A DNA stretch of 64,000 nt, taken from the NCBI GenBank assembly GCA_020636475.1, contig JACJXU010000001.1, positions 496,001 through 560,000 of the forward strand, given 5' to 3'. This stretch comes from Chitinophagales bacterium (lineage in GTDB: Bacteria; Bacteroidota; Bacteroidia; Chitinophagales; UBA2359). The notes beneath the pieces are model-generated. The model searched no databases. It was not told where the DNA came from and saw nothing but the letters and a program-made list of their open reading frames with translations. Below are positions 44,243-53,174 of the stretch, piece by piece; position 1 is the first letter of the stretch; each line of letters opens with the position of its first letter. The position numbers and the translations under genes are program-made.

Positions 44243-45242
44243 GGTATTTTACAACTTACCAAAAGCTGAAAAAATAAACCTTTTTGAAGAATTAAGAATC
44301 AAAACAGGGCTTCCGCCTTACGCTATAGAGAAAGATTGGTGGGTAGTACAAACGCTCGATATTATTTTTTCGCAATTAGAGGTTGCCGAACATTTATTAT
44401 TTAAAGGCGGTACATCATTAAGTAAAGCGTGGCATTTAATACAGCGTTTTTCTGAAGATATAGATTTAGCCCTAAACAGAGAGTATTTAGGTTTTGATGG
44501 TGGCTTAATTAGCAAATCGCAAGTAAAAAAATTAAGAGAACAATCTTTTGAGTTTGTTACCACTACATTTTATGAAGCCTTACAAAAGGCATTCGCAGAA
44601 AAGGGCTACACAGACGTTACTTTCGATTTTGAAAATTTAGGCGATGGCGACCAAGACCCAGTATCTATTTTAATTTATTATCCTGCGGTTACAGAACATT
44701 CAGAATATGTATTACCAAGGGTAAAAGTAGAATTGGGCAGTCGCTCATTAAAAGACCCTTTTACAAATTGCGACATCATATCTTTTGTAGGTGAACAATT
44801 TCCTAAACAACCATTTGCTGATTCACCCATAACTGTTCCCTGTGTAAACCCAGAACGCACCTATTTGGAAAAATTGTTTTTGTTACACGAGGAGTTTAAA
44901 AAACCTAACGACAAAATACGTGTAGAACGTTTAAGCAGGCATTTGTACGATATTTTTAAAATCTACAATAGCGGACACAAAGACAAAGCCTACAATCAAA
45001 AACTCATAGTTTCTATAATTAAACATAGAGCGTGTTTTAATGAAATGCGTGGTGTAGAATATGCTACATTATATCCACCAAACTTAAACCCTATTCCACC
45101 AGATAATTTTATAAAAGCTTGGGCAGACGATTATAAAACGATGCAAACTAATATGATTCCAGAAGACAGCCCAAGTTTTACAGACCTTTTGGAAACCGTT
45201 AAAAAAGCAACCCAAGAATACAACGCATTGAAATTTGAATAA
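44235..45242 (+). CDS. AbiEii/AbiGii-family nucleotidyltransferase toxin
   Basis: A protein of 335 residues with the minimal nucleotidyltransferase core: LLFKGGTSLSKAW (about 54-66) and FSEDIDLAL (about 73-81), giving the GGS-type loop and the two catalytic Asp residues; a downstream ERTYLEKLFLLHEEF segment (about 210) holds conserved Lys and Glu of the family. AbiEii proteins are GTP- or CTP-using toxins that modify tRNA or other targets and arrest growth during phage infection. It overlaps the antitoxin gene by 8 bases and is followed directly by the helicase gene. Confidence 0.9.
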   Translation: MSKVFYNLPKAEKINLFEELRIKTGLPPYAIEKDWWVVQTLDIIFSQLEVAEHLLFKGGTSLSKAWHLIQRFSEDIDLALNREYLGFDGGLISKSQVKKLREQSFEFVTTTFYEALQKAFAEKGYTDVTFDFENLGDGDQDPVSILIYYPAVTEHSEYVLPRVKVELGSRSLKDPFTNCDIISFVGEQFPKQPFADSPITVPCVNPERTYLEKLFLLHEEFKKPNDKIRVERLSRHLYDIFKIYNSGHKDKAYNQKLIVSIIKHRACFNEMRGVEYATLYPPNLNPIPPDNFIKAWADDYKTMQTNMIPEDSPSFTDLLETVKKATQEYNALKFE

Positions 45243-48200
45243 ATGAGCAAAAACTTTATTACCAACAGCGCAGAGAACGCCACCCTAAAAAAGCGATTAG
45301 AGAAATTGATTTCAGCAAGTCAAGAATTAAAATTTTTGGTGGGCTTTTTTTATTTCTCGGGTTGGCAAGAAATTTATAAAAACCTACAAGATAACAATCA
45401 AGTAACCTTAAAAATATTGGTGGGTTTACAAGTAGATAAATACTTAAGTACCATTGTAGAGGTAGGCTTGCAAGATGATAGCTTTAGCAATGAAGAGCAT
45501 TTCTCTCAGTTTATGAAATCAATGGGTTTTGCCATTAACAATGCCGAAATGGATAACGAAGCATTTTATAACCAAATAGCATTTTTTATTCAGTTATTAG
45601 AAGAAGGCAGGTTGATTATTCGCAAAACTTTAAACCCAAATCACGCTAAGCTGTATCTTTTTCACATCAATGAGGATGATAAGACAACCTACAACCTGAA
45701 AGGAAGTTTTATTACAGGGAGCAGTAATCTTACTAAAGCAGGTTTAAGAGGGCAAGAGGAGTTTAATGTGGAAACAATGGATGACCAAAAATTCAAAACT
45801 GCCGAAGCTTACTTTGATGAACTTTGGGAAACCGCAGTACCAATAACAGAAGTAGAAAATGGCACAAAAATTATTATCGATTTCCTCAAAAATAAAAGTC
45901 AAGCCTCATTAATTACACCTTTTGAAGCCTATGCTTTAATCTTAAAAACGTATATAGAATTACAAGAAGCCAAAATGATAAACCCCTATTTAGATAGATT
46001 GTTAGAAGAAAATGGCTTTGAGAAATACCAATACCAACTTGATGCGGTAAACCAAGCCTTAAACGTAATAGAAACCTATAATGGCGTTATAATTGCTGAT
46101 GTAGTTGGTTTGGGTAAATCCGTTATCGCTTCATTGATAGCCAACCAATTGGGTAAAAGAGGTTTGATATTGTGTCCACCAGGATTGATTGGTAGCAAAA
46201 AAGAAAATTCAGGTTGGTGGGAATATTGGAATCGTTTTAAACTTTACAATTGGGATATCGAAAGTTCTGGAAATCTAGAAGCAGTTGCAGAGAGTATTCA
46301 GAAAAACAATTTGGAGTATCAAGTCATTATCGTTGATGAAGCCCATAAATTTAGAAATCAAGACACATCAGCTTATGAAGCATTAATGGATATTTGCAGA
46401 GGCAAACAAGTGATTTTATTGAGTGCAACACCATTTAATAATTCGCCAGCAGATGTATTTTCATTATTAAAACTGTTTATTGTTCCTGGTGCTTCAGGCA
46501 TTACGATTGAAGCAGATTTGGAAGGTCGTTTTAATGCTTATAATTATCGTTTTAAACGATTGTCTAATATTCTTAAAAATCATAATTCTAATAATCCTGA
46601 AAAAAGAAGAAAAGCAGAACGTGATTATGAAAAAATGTTTGGAGAAAAAGCACCACCAATAGACATTTCAAAAGTTAGAGAAAATGTAAGGCAGATGTCT
46701 AACGAGATTAAAAATGTAATCACGCCAGTAGTGATTCGTAGAAACCGTTTAGACCTTAAAACAGATTTTGAGTATAAAAAAGAAATAGCCAACTTATCAG
46801 AAGTCAAAGACCCGGAAGAGCAATTTTATGAACTCTCTCACGAACAATCAGAGTTTTACAATAAGATTATTCAAGACTATTTTAGTGAGAACGGTAACTT
46901 TCACGGTGCTATTTACAAGCCTTTTGAATATGAAAATCCAACTAAAGATGAAGACAAGCTAAACGAAGACGATAACAGAGCGTTCCAACAACAACGTAAC
47001 TTATACGACTTTATGAGGCGTTTATTGGTAAAGCGTTTTGAAAGTTCGTTTGGTGCATTTCATAAAAGTATTCAACGCTTTTTAAAGACCAATAGAATGG
47101 TATTGTCTTTTGTTGAGCATTCTGGTAAATACGTATTAGACCGAAAAGTAATTGAGAATATTTATGATGATACTGATGGCGCAGATGATTTTACTTATGA
47201 AGCTATAAAAGAAGCATTAGAAGAGTTTGAGCAAAATGCAGTAAACAAAACAGCACCAAAACACACCAAGATATATGAGATTGATAAATTTCATTTAAAG
47301 GATAAGTTTCTAGAAGACATAAAAAGCGATATTAAATTATTTGAAGCCATAGAGCAAGAAATTAAAGACCTCAATATCGTAAACAATGACCCTAAAAGAG
47401 TTTCTGTCCTTGAAACCATAAAAGAGGTGCTAAATCAAAAATCCCAAACCAAACGCAAGGTTATTCTATTTACTGAATATGCCGATACAGTTAGGCATCT
47501 TAAACACTATTTTGAAAAGGAATTATTGGGAAGAGTACTATTTTGTGATGGCGGTGTAACTAAAAAATTCACAAAAACATTAAACGCCAATTTTAATGCA
47601 AAAGACAAAAACCCTGAAGACGATTACGATGTTTTGGTAACCAGTGATAAACTATCAGAAGGGTTTAACCTTAATAGAGCTGGTTTAATTATTAATTACG
47701 ATATTCCTTGGAATCCTACGAGGGTTATACAGCGTGTTGGTCGTATTAACAGAATGAGTGCTAAAGTTTTTGATGAGCTTTATATTTATAATTTTTTTCC
47801 AACAGACCAAGGATCGGATATTGTAAAAAGTAGAGAAATAGCACAACAAAAAATGTTTTTAATCCATAGTGCGTTAGGCGAAGATGCTAAAATATTTGAT
47901 GCGGACGAAGAACCAACACCAAGTGCCTTGTATTCTAAAGCAAATATTAACCCAGAAGAAAATGAGGAGTTAAGTATAAACACAATCATTAGAAACGATT
48001 ACAATGAAATTGTGGAATCTCATCCAGAAATAATCAAAAAAATTAGCGATTTACCGAACAGAGTTAAAACAGCAAAGCAGTTTAATGAAAACAATGTGGT
48101 TGTTTTACGGAAAAAGGGAATGGCTTTATTTTCTATTGTCCATCAATACGAAAATGAAAAACCGAACGACAAGCCATCTGAAAGAACATTTGAGGAATTA

Positions 48201-48632
48201 ATTGAATTTGTAAAATGTAATCCTGATGAGGAAAGGCAACCACTTAATAGTGCATTTTGGAATTCTTATGAAGAAATCAAAGCATTCAAACCGAAATATA
48301 AATCAGGACGAAGTGAACTAGCTTTGGAAAATCAAGCAAATATTGCTTTGAAAACACTTTTAAAGGAAAAAAAAGACGATTTAGACCAAGAATTAGTTTC
48401 TTTTATTGATACACTCTTAAAGGACATTAAAAAATACAAAACGCTTCCAAAATATACCTTGAGACAATTAAAGTTATCTACAAAGGATAAAAATTTTGAT
48501 GAACTAATAACGAATATCAAAGACTTAAGAAGACGCTTGGGAGACGACTATTTGAATGTAATTTTAAATCGAATAGATGATATTGAAAATGACGTAATAA
48601 TTGCAGTCGGAAATGAAAAAATGAAAGAATAG
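45243..48632 (+). CDS. PLD-nuclease/SNF2-type helicase fusion
   Basis: A protein of 1129 residues. The N-terminal about 200 residues are a phospholipase-D-like nuclease domain (HAKLYLFHINEDD near 134 and TGSSNLTKAGLRG near 158). A superfamily 2 (SNF2/ERCC4-like) helicase follows: Walker A DVVGLGKSV (about 281), DEAH (about 363), LLSATPFNNSP (about 395) and motif VI QRVGRINRM (about 829). The C-terminus is helical and highly charged. The ATG follows the toxin's TAA directly, so translation is probably coupled. Such proteins act in anti-phage or restriction-like systems, unwinding and cutting foreign DNA; the methyltransferase upstream is the likely partner. Confidence 0.9.
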   Translation: MSKNFITNSAENATLKKRLEKLISASQELKFLVGFFYFSGWQEIYKNLQDNNQVTLKILVGLQVDKYLSTIVEVGLQDDSFSNEEHFSQFMKSMGFAINNAEMDNEAFYNQIAFFIQLLEEGRLIIRKTLNPNHAKLYLFHINEDDKTTYNLKGSFITGSSNLTKAGLRGQEEFNVETMDDQKFKTAEAYFDELWETAVPITEVENGTKIIIDFLKNKSQASLITPFEAYALILKTYIELQEAKMINPYLDRLLEENGFEKYQYQLDAVNQALNVIETYNGVIIADVVGLGKSVIASLIANQLGKRGLILCPPGLIGSKKENSGWWEYWNRFKLYNWDIESSGNLEAVAESIQKNNLEYQVIIVDEAHKFRNQDTSAYEALMDICRGKQVILLSATPFNNSPADVFSLLKLFIVPGASGITIEADLEGRFNAYNYRFKRLSNILKNHNSNNPEKRRKAERDYEKMFGEKAPPIDISKVRENVRQMSNEIKNVITPVVIRRNRLDLKTDFEYKKEIANLSEVKDPEEQFYELSHEQSEFYNKIIQDYFSENGNFHGAIYKPFEYENPTKDEDKLNEDDNRAFQQQRNLYDFMRRLLVKRFESSFGAFHKSIQRFLKTNRMVLSFVEHSGKYVLDRKVIENIYDDTDGADDFTYEAIKEALEEFEQNAVNKTAPKHTKIYEIDKFHLKDKFLEDIKSDIKLFEAIEQEIKDLNIVNNDPKRVSVLETIKEVLNQKSQTKRKVILFTEYADTVRHLKHYFEKELLGRVLFCDGGVTKKFTKTLNANFNAKDKNPEDDYDVLVTSDKLSEGFNLNRAGLIINYDIPWNPTRVIQRVGRINRMSAKVFDELYIYNFFPTDQGSDIVKSREIAQQKMFLIHSALGEDAKIFDADEEPTPSALYSKANINPEENEELSINTIIRNDYNEIVESHPEIIKKISDLPNRVKTAKQFNENNVVVLRKKGMALFSIVHQYENEKPNDKPSERTFEELIEFVKCNPDEERQPLNSAFWNSYEEIKAFKPKYKSGRSELALENQANIALKTLLKEKKDDLDQELVSFIDTLLKDIKKYKTLPKYTLRQLKLSTKDKNFDELITNIKDLRRRLGDDYLNVILNRIDDIENDVIIAVGNEKMKE

Positions 48633-48740
48633 TGCCAACGCTAAAATCTATACACATTTGCAAAAGACTATACCTTTGTCGAGGCTAAAAGACAGTTGAG
48701 TGGCTTAAAATTCGCTCCGCTACTGCACATACACGCAAAC

Positions 48741-48781
48741 CGTTGGTCAAAATAGTCGCTCCGCTCCCATTTTGACCAACG
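48741..48781. repeat. 13-base perfect inverted repeat
   Basis: CGTTGGTCAAAAT (48741-48753) is repeated in inverted form at 48769-48781, loop of 15 bases, immediately beside the larger palindrome. Confidence 0.8.
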
Positions 48782-48912
48782 CGGGGCGGATTGCATCCGC
48801 TGTCGGACTGCGCCGTCGCTACGCGACTACTTCGTCCAACAACTGATTTGCTAAATTACTTCGCTTGAAAACTTCGTTTCCGCTTCGTAACTTCGCAAAT
48901 CCGCCCCGCGTT
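48778..48912. repeat. 15-base inverted repeat enclosing a 105-base structured loop
   Basis: AACGCGGGGCGGATT (48778-48792) pairs perfectly with AATCCGCCCCGCGTT (48898-48912); pairing may extend a few bases with one bulge. Inside is a small GTCGC/GCGAC hairpin (48815-48827). The size and form recall integron attC-like sites, but the attC consensus boxes are not met. Confidence 0.7.
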
Positions 48913-48976
48913 ACCGATAAATTGCTAAAAAAATTTACTTAATCTGACTACCAACTTTTTCTTAAAACAAAAAATC

Positions 48977-49360
48977 ATGATTGAACAAATTAAAACATTC
49001 CCCAACAATGCACTCGCTATTGAAGTGATAGACGGATTTACCGAAACAGATGAAAATCTTTGTCAAAAGTTTTTTAACCAAAAATTAGCGCAAGGTTATG
49101 AGCAGGTAAATGTGCTGGTAAAACTTGATGAAATGAAAATTAGTCACAGCAGTGCCAAAGCATTTTTGGAAGATAATGTATGGGCATTGCGCAACTATTC
49201 CAAAATGGGACATTTGGCAATAGTAGGACACAGCAAAATCCTCAAAGCCTTAGTTCCTATTGATAATTTGTTTTTTGAACGTGCCAGCAAAGGTCGCCTT
49301 GAACGATATTTTGATGTATCGCAATTAGAAGATGCCATAAAATTTATTACTCCCGAATAA
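48977..49360 (+). CDS. SpoIIAA-like (STAS/SEC14-fold) protein
   Basis: A protein of 127 residues matching the SpoIIAA-like group: an N-terminal strand IKTFPNNALAIEVIDGFTETD, a middle strand with VNVLVKLDEMKI, a long helix, then HLAIVGHSKILKALVPIDNLF and a terminal AIKFI. It is cytoplasmic, without signal or membrane segments. Proteins of this group are found singly in many bacteria; their role is not established, although the fold is related to anti-sigma antagonists and lipid-binding domains. Confidence 0.8.
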   Translation: MIEQIKTFPNNALAIEVIDGFTETDENLCQKFFNQKLAQGYEQVNVLVKLDEMKISHSSAKAFLEDNVWALRNYSKMGHLAIVGHSKILKALVPIDNLFFERASKGRLERYFDVSQLEDAIKFITPE

Positions 49361-49394
49361 TTTTTGATTACACAATTTTCACGCAGGTATTTAT

Positions 49395-49402
49395 TAACTT
49401 TG
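49395..49402 (+). promoter_or_regulatory. -7 element giving a likely leaderless mRNA
   Basis: TAACTTTG matches TAnnTTTG and ends 7 bases before the ATG at 49410, so transcription would start at or within a few bases of the initiation codon. No ribosome-binding site lies between. Confidence 0.45.
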
Positions 49403-49409
49403 CCGCACT

Positions 49410-50267
49410 ATGTCTTCTTCCATAAAAATTATAGACTGTCCGCGCGATGCGATGCAAGGACTTTCGCAGTATATTCCCGCCGAAGTTAAAGCCATTTATC
49501 TCAATAAATTACTTCAAGTAGGTTTCGACACACTCGATTTTGGCAGTTTTGTATCGCCCAAAGCCATTCCGCAAATGCGCGATACCGCCGAAGTGTTGGC
49601 AATGTTGGATTTATCGGAAACAGAAACCCAACTGCTGGCAATAGTAGCCAACGAGCGCGGCGCAGCAGATGCTTGCCAATTCGACGAAATAGACTACTTG
49701 GGCTACCCTTTTTCTATTTCCGAAACTTTCCAGCAACGCAATACCAACCGCAGCATTGAAGATTCATTAGCATTGGTGGAAAACTTGCAAAATCTTTGTG
49801 AAATTCACGGCAAAGAGTTGGTGGTTTATCTTTCAATGGCTTTTGGCAATCCTTATGGCGATTTGTGGGACACGGCTTTGATTAGTCACTGGATTGACCG
49901 CTTGCAAGAAATTGATGTACGTATTATTTCCCTTTCCGACACAATTGGCATTGCTACGCCGAAACTTATCGGCAATGTATTGGGCAATATTTTGCCGGAT
50001 TTTAATGACTTAGAAATGGGTTTGCATTTGCATACCAACCTCGACAACTGGCGACCTAAAATGGAAATTGCCTACAAATACGGTGCAAAACGCTTTGACG
50101 GTGCAATAAAAGGTTTTGGTGGCTGCCCTATGGCAAAAGACGAACTGATAGGCAACATGCCTACCGAGAAAATAATCGCTTTTTTGGAGGAAAAAAACGT
50201 GCCATTAAACATTAATAAAGAAATTTTGCAAGAATGTGAGAAGTTTGCGGCACAAATTATGTCTTAA
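49410..50267 (+). CDS. Hydroxymethylglutaryl-CoA lyase
   Basis: A protein of 285 residues of the HMG-CoA lyase family (TIM barrel), which splits HMG-CoA into acetyl-CoA and acetoacetate in leucine breakdown. Key features are DCPRDAMQG near the N-terminus (the Arg-Asp pair; the usual form is ..PRDGLQ), LSDTIGIATP, the metal-binding HLHTN and the lid motif GFGGCPMAKDELIGN with its catalytic Cys. The spacing matches the family. The Ala-Met in place of Gly-Leu in the first motif is a modest deviation seen in Bacteroidota members. Confidence 0.92.
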   Translation: MSSSIKIIDCPRDAMQGLSQYIPAEVKAIYLNKLLQVGFDTLDFGSFVSPKAIPQMRDTAEVLAMLDLSETETQLLAIVANERGAADACQFDEIDYLGYPFSISETFQQRNTNRSIEDSLALVENLQNLCEIHGKELVVYLSMAFGNPYGDLWDTALISHWIDRLQEIDVRIISLSDTIGIATPKLIGNVLGNILPDFNDLEMGLHLHTNLDNWRPKMEIAYKYGAKRFDGAIKGFGGCPMAKDELIGNMPTEKIIAFLEEKNVPLNINKEILQECEKFAAQIMS

Positions 50268-50406
50268 TCCTTTTTTTTCCCGTTGCAAAGTTGTACCTTG
50301 TAGCCCACCCTTAAAATAAAATTTTGAAACAAACATTTTCAAGTGTAAAAACACGTGATAAATATCTAAGCACTTTTATTTATTAACTATTAAAAAAACT
50401 CTTTAA

Positions 50407-53016
50407 ATGGAAAAAAGGTTTTCTGTAGTATTAATGTTTTGTATTTTATTTCTACAATTCGGAAACATTACTGCTACTGCCCAAGAAAGATGTTCTACAA
50501 TGCCCTACTATGAAAAACAACTACAAGAACATCCTGAATACGAAATAAACCGCCAAAACATTGAAAATTTTACGGAATCGTTTATTGCCAAAGGCGGCAA
50601 CACCGAGCGAGTAGTTTATACTATTCCGGTGGTTTTTCACGTAATTTACCAAAACTCAACCGAAAACATCAGCGATGCGCAAGTATTAAGCCAGTTAGAT
50701 ATTCTAAATGAAGACTTTCGCCGCCTAAATGCCGATGCTTCACAAACACCTTCTGCTTTTACGGGCGTTGCTGCCGATACAGAAATAGAATTTTGCTTGG
50801 CAACCATAGACCCAAGCGGAAATCCTACTACGGGTATTCATCGTGTAGCCACCAGTACCAGTACCTTTAGCACCAACGACAATGTAAAATTTACTTCTTC
50901 CGGTGGAACTGATGCATGGAATAGTTCCCAATACTTAAACATTTGGATTTGCGATTTGGGTAGTTCGCTTTTGGGATATGCGCAATTTCCCGGCGGACCA
51001 GCCAGCACTGATGGTGTTGTAATTCACTATAAATACACTGGAAATACAGGTCAGGCTACTGCTCCTTTCAACAAAGGACGTACTGCCACCCACGAGGTAG
51101 GACACTACTTAAACCTTTATCATATTTGGGGCGACGATGGTACGTCTTGTACAGGTAGCGACTCCGTAGCCGATACGCCTAATCAGGCAGATGAAAACTA
51201 TGGTTGTCCTACGCACCCTTCACCTTCGTGCAGCAATAGCGGCGATATGTTTATGAACTATATGGACTATACCGACGATGCTTGTATGAACATGTTTACT
51301 GCCGGACAAAAAACAAGAATACAATCTTTGTTTGCTTCGGGTGGCGCAAGAGTAAGTTTATTGAGTTCTCCTGCTTGTAGTAGCTCCGGCTCTTGTAGCA
51401 ATGCTCCTGCCGCGCCTTCATTGAGTTCGCCTTCTAATGGCGCAACCGGACAATCTACCGTTCCGACCTTGAGTTGGGGTGCAGTAACCGGTACTGATGG
51501 CGCAACTTCTTACACCGTTCAAGTTTCTACGGTAAGCAATTTTAGCACTACGGTTGTAAATCAGACGGGAATTACTACAACTTCTTATACCCTTACTACT
51601 ACTTTAAGTGAAAATACTACTTACTACTGGCGCGTAAGAGGCGTAAACGATTGTGGTACGGGTTCTTGGTCGAGCGTTTTTTCTTTTACCACACTTAGTT
51701 GTACTACACCTACCAATCTTACTTCATCAAGTATTGGTGTAAGTTCTGCAAGCATTACTTGGTCGGCAGTTAGTGGCGCAAGTGCTTACAATGTACGCAT
51801 AAAACCAACTGCTTCCAGCACATGGACTACCAGTAGCACTACTTCTACTTCGGTAAATGTTTCAAGTCTTACCGCTTGTACTGAATACGAGGTACAAGTA
51901 CAAACCGATTGTGGGAACGGCTCTACCAGTGCGTGGACGGCTTCTTATGTATTTACTACTACTGGTTGCTCCAGCGGTGGCGAAACTTGTAATGATTACT
52001 TAGTAAATGGCGATTTTGAATTAGGTGTGAACAACGGTTGGTCGGAGTCTTCGAGCAATAATTATCAAATTGTAGATAATACCAGTGGTTATTATTATGA
52101 TGGTGCTTGGTCCGCTTGGTTAGGTGGTGCAAATAATGAAAATTCTCAAATTTGGCAGTCCGTAACTATTCCAGCAACTGCAACAACAGCTACCCTAACC
52201 TATTACTACTACATCACTTCAGGAAGTACTAATTGCAATGGTGATGTAGCTTACTTAAAAATTAATGGCAGTAATCTTATTACTTATGGTTTGTGCCAAA
52301 GTAACCAAACAGCTAATTATACTTTGGAAACGGTTGATTTATTGGCTTATGCCGGACAAACCATTGAAATTCGCTTCCAAACAACCACCAACAATACAAA
52401 TGCCAGCAGTTTCTTTGTAGATGGAGCTTACTTTAATATTTGTATTCCCGGCAACTGTCCTGCATCTTACAATTTTGTAAGCGGCACAGACGATTATTTA
52501 TCCGGCGAAACAAATGACTACGAAACAGATGGTATCATTACTGCCAACAATACGGTCGGTTTAGGCGCAACCATTACCTATGATTGTGGTATTGACCAAT
52601 ATGTTTCGTTGCAAAATGGCTTCTTTGCCCAGTACGGAAGTAATTTCACGGCATTCCCTGACGGTTGTGGCAACTTAAAGCTAAATTCACCTAAAATTAC
52701 TCCGCTTAACCAAAATACTAAAACCTTTGCTACAAAAGACGGCGCAGCACTACAAATGAGAAGTGAAGCCGCTGAACTTACAGCTATTCCGAACCCTTCG
52801 GATAATACGACCGTGATTTGGTTGCAGTCGGAGGAATTGCCGAATGAGCAATTAGAAGTGTATAGCCTCGAAGGAAGATTAATTGAAAGATTGCCTATCA
52901 AAACAGAGCAGCGTTATATTACGCTACCAACTGATAAGTATGCGCCGGGCGTATATTTCATCAAATATAGTAGCAATAGTTTTGTAAAAACCCTTAAGTT
53001 AGTGGTACAACATTAA
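50407..53016 (+). CDS. M43-family metalloprotease with FN3 domains and T9SS sorting domain
   Basis: A protein of 869 residues. A signal peptide (about 1-26) and a propeptide-like stretch lead to an M43 zinc protease domain: zinc motif HEVGHYLNLYH at 229-239 and Met-turn MDYTDDACMNMF (about 287). Two fibronectin-III domains follow (about 335-428 and 430-520), then a beta-sandwich resembling carbohydrate-binding modules (about 530-680), a short coat-hanger-like stack segment (about 690-745; NTVGLGATITYDCG, YVSLQNGFFAQYGS) and a type A T9SS domain (IPNPSDNTTVIWL ... YAPGVYFIKYSS). It is a secreted protease aimed at extracellular protein or cell-surface substrate. It is a paralogue in domain type of the protease at 26.0-28.3 kb, not a close copy. 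Confidence 0.92.
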   Translation: MEKRFSVVLMFCILFLQFGNITATAQERCSTMPYYEKQLQEHPEYEINRQNIENFTESFIAKGGNTERVVYTIPVVFHVIYQNSTENISDAQVLSQLDILNEDFRRLNADASQTPSAFTGVAADTEIEFCLATIDPSGNPTTGIHRVATSTSTFSTNDNVKFTSSGGTDAWNSSQYLNIWICDLGSSLLGYAQFPGGPASTDGVVIHYKYTGNTGQATAPFNKGRTATHEVGHYLNLYHIWGDDGTSCTGSDSVADTPNQADENYGCPTHPSPSCSNSGDMFMNYMDYTDDACMNMFTAGQKTRIQSLFASGGARVSLLSSPACSSSGSCSNAPAAPSLSSPSNGATGQSTVPTLSWGAVTGTDGATSYTVQVSTVSNFSTTVVNQTGITTTSYTLTTTLSENTTYYWRVRGVNDCGTGSWSSVFSFTTLSCTTPTNLTSSSIGVSSASITWSAVSGASAYNVRIKPTASSTWTTSSTTSTSVNVSSLTACTEYEVQVQTDCGNGSTSAWTASYVFTTTGCSSGGETCNDYLVNGDFELGVNNGWSESSSNNYQIVDNTSGYYYDGAWSAWLGGANNENSQIWQSVTIPATATTATLTYYYYITSGSTNCNGDVAYLKINGSNLITYGLCQSNQTANYTLETVDLLAYAGQTIEIRFQTTTNNTNASSFFVDGAYFNICIPGNCPASYNFVSGTDDYLSGETNDYETDGIITANNTVGLGATITYDCGIDQYVSLQNGFFAQYGSNFTAFPDGCGNLKLNSPKITPLNQNTKTFATKDGAALQMRSEAAELTAIPNPSDNTTVIWLQSEELPNEQLEVYSLEGRLIERLPIKTEQRYITLPTDKYAPGVYFIKYSSNSFVKTLKLVVQH

Positions 53017-53043
53017 GGCTACTGATTTTTAATTGAAAGACAC

Positions 53044-53078
53044 AAAGCGACTATTTCAGTTTTTGAAATAGTCGCTTT
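53044..53078 (+). terminator. Terminator of the M43 protease gene
   Basis: A perfect 15-base stem (53044-53058 with 53064-53078) and a 5-base loop, followed by ATTTTAT. Confidence 0.85.
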
Positions 53079-53174
53079 TATTTTATCGGTGTTTATATTT
53101 CTGCTACATCGGCACTATTTCAAAAAATATTATTATTTTCACAGTAAAATACTTTCAATTTTTAGCTAAACCTT

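Larger units (their letters stand above)
48633..48976. other. Structured intergenic region at the right end of the defence cassette
   Basis: About 340 bases with no credible gene. It is much richer in G and C than the cassette and contains nested inverted repeats (listed separately), with many TTCG/CTTCG words between them. It marks the end of the cassette. Confidence 0.6.

Noticed and set aside
48741..48912. Integron attC site
   Set aside because: The overall hairpin shape fits, but the flanking words do not match the RYYYAAC and GTTRRRY boxes and no integrase or second site is visible. It is kept as an unexplained palindrome.
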